DNA from: Crambe crambe
Lineage: Eukaryota; Porifera; Demospongiae; Poecilosclerida; Crambeidae
Direction: 5' to 3'
Length of the DNA: 64,000 bases
Assembly: GCA_963924555.1 (NCBI GenBank)
Contig: OZ004595.1
Location: forward strand, 5,078,599-5,142,598
Made by a program: the position numbers and the translations under genes
Shown: piece after piece, positions 44,481-54,972 of the stretch
Layout: the number at the start of each line of letters is the position of its first letter
Numbering within the stretch: the stretch's first letter is position 1
Notes under the pieces: generated by a model
The model's input: only the letters and a program-made list of their open reading frames with translations
Databases searched by the model: none
Told to the model about the DNA's origin: nothing

Positions 44481-46889
44481 ATGGCTTCAGCAAAAAAAAA
44501 GAGGGCACAGCGAAAAAATAGGTATGAAATGAATAAAGCTGCAGAAAAGTCCACAATGAAACAGTACCATGATAAACACAGGGATACCATGAAATCAAAA
44601 TCTAAACACAATTATGAAAAGAACAAAGATGCCATAAAATCTAAGTCTAAACAAAATTATGAAAAGAACAAAGATGCTGCAAAATCTAGATCTAAGCAAA
44701 ATTATGAAAAAAACAAAGACGCCATGAAATCTAAATTTAAACTACATTATGAAAAGAACAAAGATGCTAGGAAATCTGAATTCAACAAATATTATGAAAA
44801 GAACAAAGATGACATCAAATTAAAATCTAAACAGTATTATGAAAAGAATCAGGATGCCCTCAAATATAAAATCAAAGAATACAACCAAAAGCATGAAATT
44901 TCCATTAAATCTAAACTGAATGCTCATTATCAAAAAAATAAAGACCGTCTCTGCTCTCTGAAGAGAAAAAGATACCAACAAAACAGTGACAAAATCAAAG
45001 CAGCTAATCATGCCTACTATAGATCCAACTCTGAATCAAGGAAAGTTGCTGCTCAAGCTGGATATTCAAAGAAGGCAAAAGCTGTTATTAAAAGAGCAAG
45101 GCAATACTATGCTAAGAACAGGGGCTACATTTGTGCTAATGAGAGACGGAAGTATGAATTAGCAGAACCAAAGCCACTGACTAAACTCTTTTATGTGCAC
45201 AAGATAAAGAAAAATCTGATGCGCAATACTGGATTGTTGTCTAACCTAATAGACACTTTTGAAAAGGAGCATACCTGTGCATGCAATAAGATTTCAAAAG
45301 GCAATCGCAAGACTGCAATTTCTAATCTGGCAGCGCAGAGAGTAGTATGCAAAGCTATACAGATACGCAAGCAATATGTTGGTGCCTTGCTCAAAGCTGT
45401 CAGATATATAAATGGACTTAAGATCAAAGGAAGGGCAGACTTTGGTGAGGGTTTGCACTCGGCTCACAGTGAGCCCTACTTCTATCATTCTGCATACCTC
45501 TTTGCAAAAAGACCTGATATTTTGACTATAGACCAAAGTGGGATATGTAGGCAAGAAGAGAATGTTTCTGAGAGTAAGGTTAGTAGTGATATCCCACATG
45601 CACATACATGGAAATGTAGTTCAAAGTGCAAACCTCTCACTGAGTCAGAAGTGAGCAGTATACTTGATCTTAAGTCAGAGTTTGAGAACCCGATTCATGA
45701 ACTGTCACGAGTTTTGGACAATATTGATGGTAGTTGTCCAAACTACCATTATAGTAAGGCTGTAAGTGGTCAATCTAGAGAACTTAAAGGGCACAGCTTG
45801 CTTTGTTACATGGGTACAGAATGCAAAAGCAGACTTAGGATTTTGAGATCAGCTGCCACCCATTATCCTATTTTGCATTCTTTAATACGTGCTGTGTATG
45901 TAGCTATTAATAGCCTGCGCAGCGTATCTAAGCTTGATGAAGCACTCAAGTCTGGTGACTTTGCCTTTCTAATGAACAATTTAGATGGTGATTTTGACTC
46001 TCTTTTGAGTAATGACGTGGAAACAACTCATGAGCTTACTGAAACAGCACACTCAGTCCTGAGAAGGAGAGATCTAGAATTGCATCTTCAGATCACTCAT
46101 GCTGGGCTAATAGCTGAGTATCAAAAGGCAGTTGAGGACTATCCTCAAAATCCATGCTGTAGTTGTCAGCAGCTACATCAGCGCAGAAATGTAACCAAAA
46201 TTAATTTCTCAAATAGATTGGGAGACACTGTGTGGCCTGCGCTGAAACAGTTCATGCTAAGAGACAACAAACAAGCTGCAGATGAGACACATTTCATGTG
46301 CAACTACTGTAAATCTAGTATGAAACATGATAAAATGCCACCACGCTGTGTGCTCAATGGTTTAGAGGTGATTCCCATTCCAGAAGAGCTGAAAAATTTG
46401 GATTGCTTGAGTAAGCAGTTCATTCAACGTGCCAAAAGTTATCAAACTGTTGTTAGGTTAGGCACTTACACAAATAAAGTACCCACATACAACTCATTAC
46501 AGGCATGCAAGGGTACAATGTTCTTCCTTCCTTTGCCTCTGGGAAAGACCCTAGAGACTTTAGATCAGGTTAACCATCCAGTTACATCTCTAGCCAGTCC
46601 TGAACTCTATATCATAGTCAATGGTAAGCCTACCACCAACAAAATGGTGTGGCGCAGCCTTGTGAATGTCAAAGATATCAAGGGAGCTGTAGAGAAGCTC
46701 AGACAAATCAACTGGCTTTACAAAGACGTAGATGACAGTTCTCTAGACACAACACTCAAGGAAGTCGTAGAAGTAGTAAGTAACGCTTCTAGCACTATGC
46801 TTGAGAAAGCTTCAGATAATGACATAATTATTATTATCTGGATTGCAATGTTACACGATAAGAAATTTGAACAACAAGCTGAATACTGA
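44481..46889 (+). CDS. Helitron Rep/helicase polyprotein, N-terminal part (802 aa)
   Basis: An ATG at 44481 opens a frame to a TGA at 46887. Residues about 35-185 contain ten degenerate 15-residue repeats of the type YEKNKDAxKSKSKQN, strongly basic, perhaps DNA- or RNA-binding. Several Cys pairs follow (HTCAC, WKCSSKC, CCSC, FMCNYCKS). The segment from about residue 600 matches the DUF6570-like region found before Helitron_like_N in animal Helitrons, ending with VWRSLVNVKDIKGAVEKL. The Helitron_like_N, Rep and helicase domains lie in the next frame, so this is the first half of a normally single polyprotein. Confidence 0.85.
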   Translation: MASAKKKRAQRKNRYEMNKAAEKSTMKQYHDKHRDTMKSKSKHNYEKNKDAIKSKSKQNYEKNKDAAKSRSKQNYEKNKDAMKSKFKLHYEKNKDARKSEFNKYYEKNKDDIKLKSKQYYEKNQDALKYKIKEYNQKHEISIKSKLNAHYQKNKDRLCSLKRKRYQQNSDKIKAANHAYYRSNSESRKVAAQAGYSKKAKAVIKRARQYYAKNRGYICANERRKYELAEPKPLTKLFYVHKIKKNLMRNTGLLSNLIDTFEKEHTCACNKISKGNRKTAISNLAAQRVVCKAIQIRKQYVGALLKAVRYINGLKIKGRADFGEGLHSAHSEPYFYHSAYLFAKRPDILTIDQSGICRQEENVSESKVSSDIPHAHTWKCSSKCKPLTESEVSSILDLKSEFENPIHELSRVLDNIDGSCPNYHYSKAVSGQSRELKGHSLLCYMGTECKSRLRILRSAATHYPILHSLIRAVYVAINSLRSVSKLDEALKSGDFAFLMNNLDGDFDSLLSNDVETTHELTETAHSVLRRRDLELHLQITHAGLIAEYQKAVEDYPQNPCCSCQQLHQRRNVTKINFSNRLGDTVWPALKQFMLRDNKQAADETHFMCNYCKSSMKHDKMPPRCVLNGLEVIPIPEELKNLDCLSKQFIQRAKSYQTVVRLGTYTNKVPTYNSLQACKGTMFFLPLPLGKTLETLDQVNHPVTSLASPELYIIVNGKPTTNKMVWRSLVNVKDIKGAVEKLRQINWLYKDVDDSSLDTTLKEVVEVVSNASSTMLEKASDNDIIIIIWIAMLHDKKFEQQAEY

Positions 46890-49800
46890 TTCTGACATAG
46901 AACAGTATAAGCTTTTGCACGTTGAGGAGGAACCTTTAGACAATCGTCAAAAGTTCCTTGATGTTATGTGTTTTCCAACACTTTTCCCAGATGGAAAGTT
47001 TGGAAAGTATCACCCTCGCAGTGTGAAAATTTCCCACAGCGAATATATAAAGTCCCGCCTCTTTAATAAAGACCCTCGATTCAGAAAGGAGCCTCGCTAC
47101 ATATTTTACTTGCTTTGGCAGAAAGAAATGAGGGAAATTTCAGCAGGTGTTTACAACATACTGAAATCTTCAAAATCACACTCAATGACCGTTGGCAACT
47201 TATTGGACAAGGTGGGAGCAAATGACGAACACCTGGAATCCAATTTATCCACTATGCTTCAGTCAGTCCGTGGCACAAAGCAGTATTGGTATGTGCGGCA
47301 GAGTGATCTGAGGTGTATGGTACGCGAATACGGTTCACCAACTCTCTTCCTCACATTCAGCTGTGCCGAGTATGAATCTTATGACATTGTAAGCTATCTC
47401 AGGTCTTTGAATGATGTGTCTGATAGTTACAATATAGGAAAGCTATGCACAGAGGACCCTGTTTCTGTCTCTAGGCAGTTTTCGCACAAATTTCATGCTT
47501 TCTTCCAAAAAGTGTTGATCAAAGGTGAGGTTTTGGGCTGTGTAGACCATTACTTTTGGAAAAAAGAGTACCAAGCACGTGGTGCTCCCCATTTCCACGT
47601 ACTTTTGTGGATACGTGATGCACCTGTGATTGGTAAGGACGATCCAGACAAAATCCTGGCCTGGATTCAGGAAAGAATTACTTGCCACATCCCAGAAAAG
47701 GAAAGTAATCCTGAACTGAATTCACTGGTCACGAGATACCAAATGCACAAGTGCAGTGCTTATTGCAGACGACGAGTCAAGCGTGGTTCTATCTATACAA
47801 CCACTTGCAAATTCAATTTTCCTCGTGAGCCCTGTGAAAATGCAGTGCTACATTGTGTGGAAGAAAAGCTCAAAAAGCGCCAAAAAATTTATCAGCTCCC
47901 ACGGACAGAGTCCGAGACAAGGGTGAATGATTATAATCCCCTTCTTTTGTTGCTGTGGAAGGCTAACATTGACATACAGTTTGTGGCCGAGTCCTCCTTG
48001 GCTCTCAGCTATTATGTCACTGCCTATGTTACCAAAGCTGAAAGAAGCACCTTGCAGGAAGTATGGAATGAGGTAAGTGATAACAAGAGTGTCTACAGTC
48101 GTTTGTGGAGCTTTGGTGTGAGAGCCCTCCGCTCTCGAGAATGTGGCTTATATGAAGCCAGCGATTTATTAATAGGTGATCACCTATGTGAAAAATCGAC
48201 CACTGTGAAGTGGATCTGTGTCAAGATGCCTCACAAGAGAAGTCGCAGGTTGAAAAACCATAGTGTGTTGCAGGAAATTGCAGACGAGAATCCAGAGAGT
48301 GAGGACATCTTTGAGGATGACCTCTTCAATACCCACTATCCCAAAAGACCAGCTGATCTGGAGGACGTCTGCCTGCATGACTTTGTAGCCAATTATGATT
48401 GGTACAGCAAGGATCGTAATGGCGATAGGATTTACAGGAGGCTGACAAAACCTAGACTTGTGAATCACAAGCTCTATGATCCAAACAAAGAAGAGGAGAG
48501 GGAAGACTTCTATTATTCCCTCGTACTTCTTTTCGTTCCCTTTAGAAATGAGGCTTCCTTGCTCCAGGAGAATGAAAAACCAGAGGAAGCATTCAACCGC
48601 CTCTTACCTTCCAATGAGAGCTGCTCAGAGTATCACTCTAGATTGCAGAAGATATTGAAAGCACGGGAGGCTCTGAAGAAAATCAATGATGCAAGAGAGG
48701 CAAATAATGATAATGAGGGAACCAACAAGGAAGATCATGACGAACCAGAGTTGCTAGGTCAGGCAAAGTCAGCAATGCTGGATGCATTGCACATGAACGC
48801 CAAAAAGCCTGATAAACTCACCTTACAAGAAAGAGTCATGATGTTGAATTCTGATCAGAGGAGGATCTTTGAACGTGTAAAGGACCACCTCCTTCATCAA
48901 GTACAGCATGAAGCTGACGAATGTAATTGTGAATTTGAACCACTTTGCATGTTCATAAGTGGTGTCGGAGGAACTGGCAAATCGTTTCTCATTGAAGCTC
49001 TGAAACAGCTCATAGATGGCATTTGGACGTCTGATGATTTGACGTGTGCAGTTGCTGCACCTACTGGTTTGGCTGCCTTCAATGTTGGTGGAGTAACCAT
49101 CCATAGGCTCTTTCAATTGCCTATAGAACATGAAGGCAAAGAGGCTGGTTACTGGTCTCTTTCAAAAGCCTCACAGAAAATAATGAAGACCGTGCTTCGT
49201 GGTCTCAAAATGATTATTGTAGATGAAGTGTCCATGGTTTCCAGTCTCAACCTTGCATACATGCACCTGAGACTTGAGGAACTATTTGGTGGACACAGTT
49301 GGTTCGGTGGGAAAAATGTTATATTTGTAGGTGATTTGCTTCAGTTGCAGCCTGTTAACGGTAGTCCTGTGTTTGAAATGATATCCAAAAAATCACTATG
49401 TCACAAACTTGGCTGTACAACATCAGTGAACATATGGAAAAGTTCCATCAAATACGATGAGCTCACCATCAATGAGAGACAAAAGAAAGACAGGGAGTTC
49501 TCACAAATGCTGGACAGTGTGAGGCGAGGTTCTCCAACTGAGGAAACACTATGCACACTCCAAGAACGTGTTACTGACCGTTCTGTACCTGAACTCTTTC
49601 GTGATCTTAAGAACTCAGACATGAATCCTGTCTGTCTTTTCCCCACCAGAGAGCAGTGCGACCAAGTCAACAATGAAATGCTTGGAAGCCTGGACTCAGA
49701 AATATATAAAATATCGTGCACTGACGAAGTTGATGAAACAAAGAGCAAAAGCAAGTGGAACAAGAAAGCAGCTGAGAAGCTAGAGAAACTAAACAAAGAC

Positions 49801-51639
49801 TGCAATAACACTGCAGGATTAGAAGCAGTGCTGAAACTAGCTGTTGGTGCACGTGTCATGCTGAGACGTAACATTGATATAGAAACAGGTTTGGTCAATG
49901 GAGCCATTGGCACAGTTATAGCAATCTCAGCAAGATGTATCTCTGTTCAATTTGACCACATCAATGATCCATGTGATATTGAAAAGGTAAAAACAAAGTT
50001 CATGGTGATGAAAAATTACTTTGTCTACCGTGAGCAATTTCCCCTTATCCTTGCCTATGCAGTTACAATTCACAAATGCCAAGGTTTATCCTTGGATTGT
50101 GCTATCATAGACTTATCAAGCAAGGTATTTGCTGATGGCATGGCTTACGTAGCACTCTCAAGGGTGAAATCGCTTCTTGGGTTGCACCTAATTTCTCTGG
50201 ACAAAGACTCAATCAGGGTCAATAGGAAAAGCATCATGGAAATCAATAGACTGAGGGAAATGTATAGAAAAGACCTTCCTCTGTATGATGTGCCAGCACC
50301 AAGAACTCGCTCCAAGCGCAAGCTTACTGGTACTTCTGAACAAATTGAGCCCAATGCTAAGAAGAGAAGGGTTGACAACCCTATCAAAGCCAATCCTATC
50401 AACTCTCAGCTGGAACAAAGGGTATGGCCTTTCAAATTTCATTCAGTCGATGAGCAATGGCAGCGCAATGCTTGTGCCTCCCTTGGTCTCCAGTTTGAGA
50501 GAAGCAATGGAGCGAGTCCAGGTAGTGGCAGTTTGCCTCTCACTTGTCCAGACAAGAATAAAATTAAGACAATAGTTGGAGACGGAAATTGCATGTTTCG
50601 ATCTCTGTCTTATATTATCACGGGTTCACAAGCCCAACATGGGAGGCTACGTACAAAAATTATTCAGCACATGCATGATATCGCTCCCCTTATTATAGGA
50701 CATATCAGGGGCCGTTCTCAAGATAGATACACCACTGTTGGGGAATACATACAGGGCAGTGGAATGGACAAAACTGGTGTGTGGGGCACTGATATAGAAT
50801 TACTAACCCTTGCCCACTTACTAAAAACATGCATATTCTCTTATGACACACAAAGGGACACCTGGGATAGGTTCAAACCTAGCAGCATAGACAAGACAGT
50901 GAAAACAGACTTAGCATCAAGTTCCCTGTATCTAAGACACCCACAAGCTCATTATGAGGTTGTTCTTGCTGTTGAACCTTTGATAAATTCAAACCCACCT
51001 CAATCCAATGAACCAGATGAAAAGAAAGCAGACCATAGCAGTGGTAACAGCATTCCCACAAGCAATCACATAGATGGAAACATAATATTACAGGAAGAGT
51101 GGCCAGAGTGTAGATTCCATTCAGTGGACGAAGAGTGGCAAAAAGTTGCATGTGGTGTACTAAATATTCCATATCATTGCAAAAATGGATTAAGTCGGGG
51201 TGGTGCCAATGTAATTCTGACACGTCCAGATAAGATGCAAAAAATTATAGCAGATGGCAATTGTCTGTTTCGGTGTCTTTCCCACATAGTAACGGGAACT
51301 CAAAGACATCATGTAGCTGTACGTTTGGCCATAATAGAACACTTGCAAAGAATTCCTGGGTTCTTGGGCACCTATGGCAGTGTTAATGACTACTTGAATA
51401 GAACCAATATGGACAAAATAAACACTTGGGGTACTGATATCGAAATGTTTGCTTTTGCACATTTGCTAAATACTCCAATATATTCATTTGTTAAAAATTT
51501 AAATGATTGGCATAAATATCCCCCCTCCCGGATAAATCTAACCATGTATGATGATGTCACATGTGATGATGTCACACAAAAGGCAATGTACATAAGATTT
51601 CATTCTGAACACTTTGAAGTCGTATGCTCAGTCTTATAA
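46828..51639 (+). CDS. Helitron Rep/helicase/OTU polyprotein, C-terminal part (about 1600 aa)
   Basis: The frame is open from 46828, with no ATG near the start, and overlaps the upstream frame by 62 bases. Numbered from the TTG at 46843: Helitron_like_N with FPTLFPDGKFG near residue 43; HUH motif HFH at 250-252 in RGAPHFHVLLW; catalytic Tyr candidates at 390/391 and 395 in YYVTAYVTK; Pif1-like helicase with GVGGTGKS (707-714), DEVSM (794), GDLLQLQPV and HKCQG (1077). Two OTU-type cysteine protease domains follow: Asp1247, Cys1250, His1370 and Asp1471, Cys1474, His1590. Functions are rolling-circle nicking and unwinding; the OTU role is unknown. All catalytic residues I can identify are present. 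Confidence 0.9.
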   Translation, partial: LLLSGLQCYTIRNLNNKLNTDSDIEQYKLLHVEEEPLDNRQKFLDVMCFPTLFPDGKFGKYHPRSVKISHSEYIKSRLFNKDPRFRKEPRYIFYLLWQKEMREISAGVYNILKSSKSHSMTVGNLLDKVGANDEHLESNLSTMLQSVRGTKQYWYVRQSDLRCMVREYGSPTLFLTFSCAEYESYDIVSYLRSLNDVSDSYNIGKLCTEDPVSVSRQFSHKFHAFFQKVLIKGEVLGCVDHYFWKKEYQARGAPHFHVLLWIRDAPVIGKDDPDKILAWIQERITCHIPEKESNPELNSLVTRYQMHKCSAYCRRRVKRGSIYTTTCKFNFPREPCENAVLHCVEEKLKKRQKIYQLPRTESETRVNDYNPLLLLLWKANIDIQFVAESSLALSYYVTAYVTKAERSTLQEVWNEVSDNKSVYSRLWSFGVRALRSRECGLYEASDLLIGDHLCEKSTTVKWICVKMPHKRSRRLKNHSVLQEIADENPESEDIFEDDLFNTHYPKRPADLEDVCLHDFVANYDWYSKDRNGDRIYRRLTKPRLVNHKLYDPNKEEEREDFYYSLVLLFVPFRNEASLLQENEKPEEAFNRLLPSNESCSEYHSRLQKILKAREALKKINDAREANNDNEGTNKEDHDEPELLGQAKSAMLDALHMNAKKPDKLTLQERVMMLNSDQRRIFERVKDHLLHQVQHEADECNCEFEPLCMFISGVGGTGKSFLIEALKQLIDGIWTSDDLTCAVAAPTGLAAFNVGGVTIHRLFQLPIEHEGKEAGYWSLSKASQKIMKTVLRGLKMIIVDEVSMVSSLNLAYMHLRLEELFGGHSWFGGKNVIFVGDLLQLQPVNGSPVFEMISKKSLCHKLGCTTSVNIWKSSIKYDELTINERQKKDREFSQMLDSVRRGSPTEETLCTLQERVTDRSVPELFRDLKNSDMNPVCLFPTREQCDQVNNEMLGSLDSEIYKISCTDEVDETKSKSKWNKKAAEKLEKLNKDCNNTAGLEAVLKLAVGARVMLRRNIDIETGLVNGAIGTVIAISARCISVQFDHINDPCDIEKVKTKFMVMKNYFVYREQFPLILAYAVTIHKCQGLSLDCAIIDLSSKVFADGMAYVALSRVKSLLGLHLISLDKDSIRVNRKSIMEINRLREMYRKDLPLYDVPAPRTRSKRKLTGTSEQIEPNAKKRRVDNPIKANPINSQLEQRVWPFKFHSVDEQWQRNACASLGLQFERSNGASPGSGSLPLTCPDKNKIKTIVGDGNCMFRSLSYIITGSQAQHGRLRTKIIQHMHDIAPLIIGHIRGRSQDRYTTVGEYIQGSGMDKTGVWGTDIELLTLAHLLKTCIFSYDTQRDTWDRFKPSSIDKTVKTDLASSSLYLRHPQAHYEVVLAVEPLINSNPPQSNEPDEKKADHSSGNSIPTSNHIDGNIILQEEWPECRFHSVDEEWQKVACGVLNIPYHCKNGLSRGGANVILTRPDKMQKIIADGNCLFRCLSHIVTGTQRHHVAVRLAIIEHLQRIPGFLGTYGSVNDYLNRTNMDKINTWGTDIEMFAFAHLLNTPIYSFVKNLNDWHKYPPSRINLTMYDDVTCDDVTQKAMYIRFHSEHFEVVCSVL

Positions 51640-52899
51640 TTACTTGAATACCTTCACTATGATGATTGTGTCAGTGCTACTTATTGCACATCACAAAGTA
51701 TACTTGGCAATTATGCCAGTTGTTATACAGCATCATCATGTATAGCCTGCTGTGTATAAGCACCAGGAGCAACACCACTATGGCACTTCCCAGCTTATTT
51801 ATATGATTGAAGGAAGAAGTACTGTAGAGAAGGATAATGATTACAACAGTGCAGGGGGGTGCCACTTGAAACGTTGGGACACAGCTGGAAGTAAAAAGGT
51901 GGTGTTGCATAAAGAATGGCATCATTATAGTGTACTGGCGCACATTAACACATAGGCCAGATGTCATTCACTTCCAGTTTAACTGTATATGTATGGATAT
52001 GGATATATGTAAAAGTCCCAACGAGCACTGATCCTTTCTCTGTATAGGCAACAGTACTTAACACAGACTCACAGGCTAAAAAACTTGGTGCCACTGTATG
52101 GTAACATACAGTACAAGTTAAAATCAAACCATTCGTGCAAAATTTATTTCGCATTTAACGTTTGTGCTCATGCACATCAAGTAACTCGGGTTTACAGCTA
52201 TAGCTAATGCATTTTTACTGTTCTTCAGTGTTTAATCTTTCAGGCTCCAAAATTATATTTTATAAGAATACGGGGTAAGCAGTCATAGCAGCTACATCTT
52301 ACTGTTTCCTGAGAAAATCCAACTACTTCATTTTATAGCTATTAGTCCTATGGAGGGTCATGCATGTCAAGGTTTGCAGCTGGCTATTCATGCAAAAATG
52401 CAAGGCATTATTATGTCAGATTCAGTTATTCTATCAAAAATGAAATTTAATTGTGCGAACATTTTGATTTTAACTTGTACATATGAATTAAAGCAGAGGG
52501 CAGAGAACTTGACTGCTCTGACAGTGATTAGAAGAGTACTGAGACAATTTTATAAACCTGAATGTGTTCTATGTACTTGGTTGCACCATGCTGAAGAGCT
52601 CCAAATAGAGCGAAACAGTCGAATTGCCACTTTCCTCTTTAACAGAGGGGCAATCAATCACACCATGCTTATAATGCATGCTGTGTGGTCGATTGTCCAT
52701 GGTTACCAAGTACAAAATTTATATTTCATACCCCACATGAGCTGCATGTGGGGAAGGAGCAATTTGTCATAATAATAGCTATGTCTCCTCAAAGTTTCAT
52801 GATCTTATAAATGTAGCTAGTCCACCCTTTGACATGTAGCTACCAAGGACTTAAGCAGGGGAGCTAATGCTAAAAATTTAATTTAAAAAAAGAGAGAAA
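51640..52899 (+). other. Helitron 3' non-coding region
   Basis: No convincing gene is seen; the ORF at 52350-52772 overlaps inverted repeats and shows no domain. The region holds the right arm of the sub-terminal inverted repeat (52238-52360), nested inside another inverted repeat (52107-52146 with 52441-52480), and hairpins near 52565-52725 (TGTACTTGGT with ACCAAGTACA) and 52734-52754 (CCCCACATGAGCTGCATGTG). Confidence 0.55.
52238..52360 (-). repeat. Sub-terminal inverted repeat, right arm
   Basis: Complement of 43603-43733; ends in GGAGGGTCA. It might be a nested 5'-end derivative in reverse orientation that lost its terminal hairpin, or a true structural repeat of the element. Confidence 0.75.
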
Positions 52900-53673
52900 A
52901 CAAGTAAGGGAAAAAACATTTTAAAAAAATGAAAGGTGATGTAGGGATGACAAAAAACAGTGTACAAAAAAATAAAGGAACAAGGGAAGAAATTGTGGAA
53001 AGAAAAAGGCTTGACTTATTATCATCCCTACATCAAGCCTATGAATGGAATTATTGTAGCTAGCTAGCTAGCTACTTTGACTATTCAAGCTATAATTATA
53101 CTCTTCCCCTACCTTGTACTCTTCCTCCACCTTCTCTTCCTGTACAATAATGTCCTATCTATACTCTGATTACATGGAGTATATGTACAGTCATCACACC
53201 TTCCCATCAATTCATTCAATTTTTTCCACTAAATTGATTTCATTACCAAAAAGGCTGCATAACTATGGACAATTGCATAATTCATGATTCATTTAACTCA
53301 CTGGTACAATTGAATGTATACACACTCATTTCACTGCATGTACTTGGTGCTCACAATTCAACCTCTGATAAAGGTACTGAAAGGACAGTCTCAACAACCT
53401 GAAACGTGGAGTGACTGCTAATAGATTTTCACCTCTGAAAGAGGAGAGCCTCTATTAGGAGGTTTCAATATTATAGTCAGATGCCAGTAGCTATTATGGT
53501 AGATGTCAATTAGCTACAATAATTCCATTCATAGGCTTGATGTAGGGATGATAATAAGTCAAGCCTTTTTCTTTCCACAATTTCTTCCCTTGTTCCTTTA
53601 TTTTTTTGTACACTGTTTTTTGTCATCCCTACATCACCTTTCATTTTTTTTAAATGTTTTTTCCCTTACTTGT
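52900..53673. mobile_element. Foldback with 161-bp arms at the Helitron 3' end
   Basis: Arms 52900-53060 and 53513-53673 are nearly perfect complements around a 450-bp loop. Each arm carries GATGTAGGGATGACA outside and ATCATCCCTACATCA inside, so four boxes alternate in orientation. Outer ends are ACAAGTAAGGG / CCCTTACTTGT, as in the array hairpins. The loop has no gene; a Tigger-like scrap lies near 53430. Confidence 0.9.
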
Positions 53674-53687
53674 AGATTATTACATTG

Positions 53688-53792
53688 ATACCGTGAAATA
53701 TCACGAGTCTGTTGGCTAGTATTCACACGAGTGCCGCAGGCACGAGTGAGAATACCAGCCAATCAGACGAGTGATATTTCACGGTATCTACG
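53688..53792. repeat. Palindrome GATACCGTGAAATATCAC, second copy
   Basis: Inverted counterpart of 39578-39680, again adjoining the 590-bp MITE. Confidence 0.85.
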
Positions 53793-53808
53793 TAATAATC
53801 AATTTATT

Positions 53809-54391
53809 ATGTAACTACTGAGCATGCGTGGTGCCTTCAGGCCGTTGGATTCGTTTTGTTTATTCGGTGAGTGAACTTGACTTGTTACAGTTGTAATTGA
53901 TTTCTACAGCATTTCGTTTCTGATTGTAGACACTAGGCTTATAAGTGTCTATTATAAGCGCTAAGTGCTTTGTGGCTAGCATTACAGCTTGTCTCGTGGG
54001 CCAGACCCTTTACCAACCGCACTGCCAGGCTGAACTACCACTTACTACAGCAGCTAGCTAAGGAGTTTAGGCACATCTAAAAGGTATAGCTGTACTTGCT
54101 TCACTTGCTGTCAAATGTTTTTACTACTTGTTGTCAAATTGCACATTGCCATAGTATAATTAGCTACTGGATTTTTTTCCCTAGAAGTTCAGCAGAATTA
54201 TTTTTTTAACTCTTGAAAAGGAAGTATAGTCTAGTTTTCACTTATATATATTATCATGGCTATAAAATAAATCATTATGCAAAGATTGCCCAGGGGGACG
54301 TAATATGACTACGCGATATGGTAAAATATCACCCTAGTTGTGATACTACTATTCTCTATGGGACATGCTCAGTAACTACATAATAAATATA
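53809..54391 (-). mobile_element. 590-bp MITE, second copy (inverted)
   Basis: Reverse complement of 38974-39564, with ends TTTATTATGTAACTACTGAG and the complement. Together with the palindrome it makes inverted repeats of about 700 bp that flank 14 kb containing the Helitron. Confidence 0.78.
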
Positions 54392-54972
54392 TGTATATAT
54401 GTATACGTACGTCAATAGCTAGCGGGCATAGTTAATAATACGCATGCGCACGTTCGTTTGACCTTTGACCCCACAAATGAAACGTGCCCGTTGTACTTAG
54501 AACAAATAGTTAAGGCTTATTGCTTTCTACAGTATTTTATCATAGAGGCGCTAAGTGGATTGTAGGCGCATGGCTTTCTAAGTGATTGTGGTAAGCATTA
54601 TACAGCCTCCTGTGTATGCAGCTGCCACAACCACTGCAATATCTTAGGCTTAGTCCAATAAATCAAAGTACAAATGACTTTCACCAACTGCTTCGCTCGC
54701 CGATTGAATATGTTACACGAACATACCCTAGTTATGCCCATAGCACTTAGAACAAACAGCTAGAGCTTATTGCTTTCTACAGCATTTTGTCAAAGAGGCG
54801 CTAAGTGGATTGTAGGCGCTTGGCTTTCTAAGTGCTTGTGGTAAGCATTATACAGCCCCCTATGTATGCAGCTACAATATCTTAGTAAGTCAAAGTACAA
54901 ATGACTTTCACCAACTGCTTCGCTCGCCAATTGAATATGTCACACGAACGTTCATACCCTAGTAATCTAGAC
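54392..54972 (+). repeat. Two units of the TAAGTGGATTGTAGGCGC tandem repeat
   Basis: Units at about 54400-54730 and 54735-54960 share the core and the CAACTGCTTCGCTCGCC end with 42.7-43.5 kb. The second lacks the beginning. The array is then interrupted by the element at 54973. Confidence 0.8.

Larger units (their letters stand above)
43563..53673 (+). mobile_element. Autonomous Helitron (Helitron2/Helentron-like), about 10.1 kb
   Basis: The left end is TC plus a terminal hairpin (AGAGAGCGC/GCGCTCTCT), then ATGTAGGGATGAC at 43587-43599. The same 13-mer lies inverted at 53622-53634, 39 bases before the proposed right end ACTTGT, which matches the asymmetrical terminal inverted repeats known in Helitron2. 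Two overlapping frames code Rep, helicase and OTU domains. Insertion followed AT in an (AT)n tract. The right end is inferred from the foldback family; if that foldback were a separate insertion, the end could instead lie near 52.77 kb, after the hairpin CCCCACAT/ATGTGGGG at 52734-52754. Confidence 0.78.

Noticed and set aside
44820-45605. Minus-strand ORFs opposite the Helitron Rep gene
   Set aside because: They are shadows of the Lys-rich repeats and adjacent coding sequence.
52350-52772. 140-codon ORF in the Helitron 3' region
   Set aside because: It overlaps hairpins and an inverted repeat and shows no recognisable domain or compositional sign of coding.
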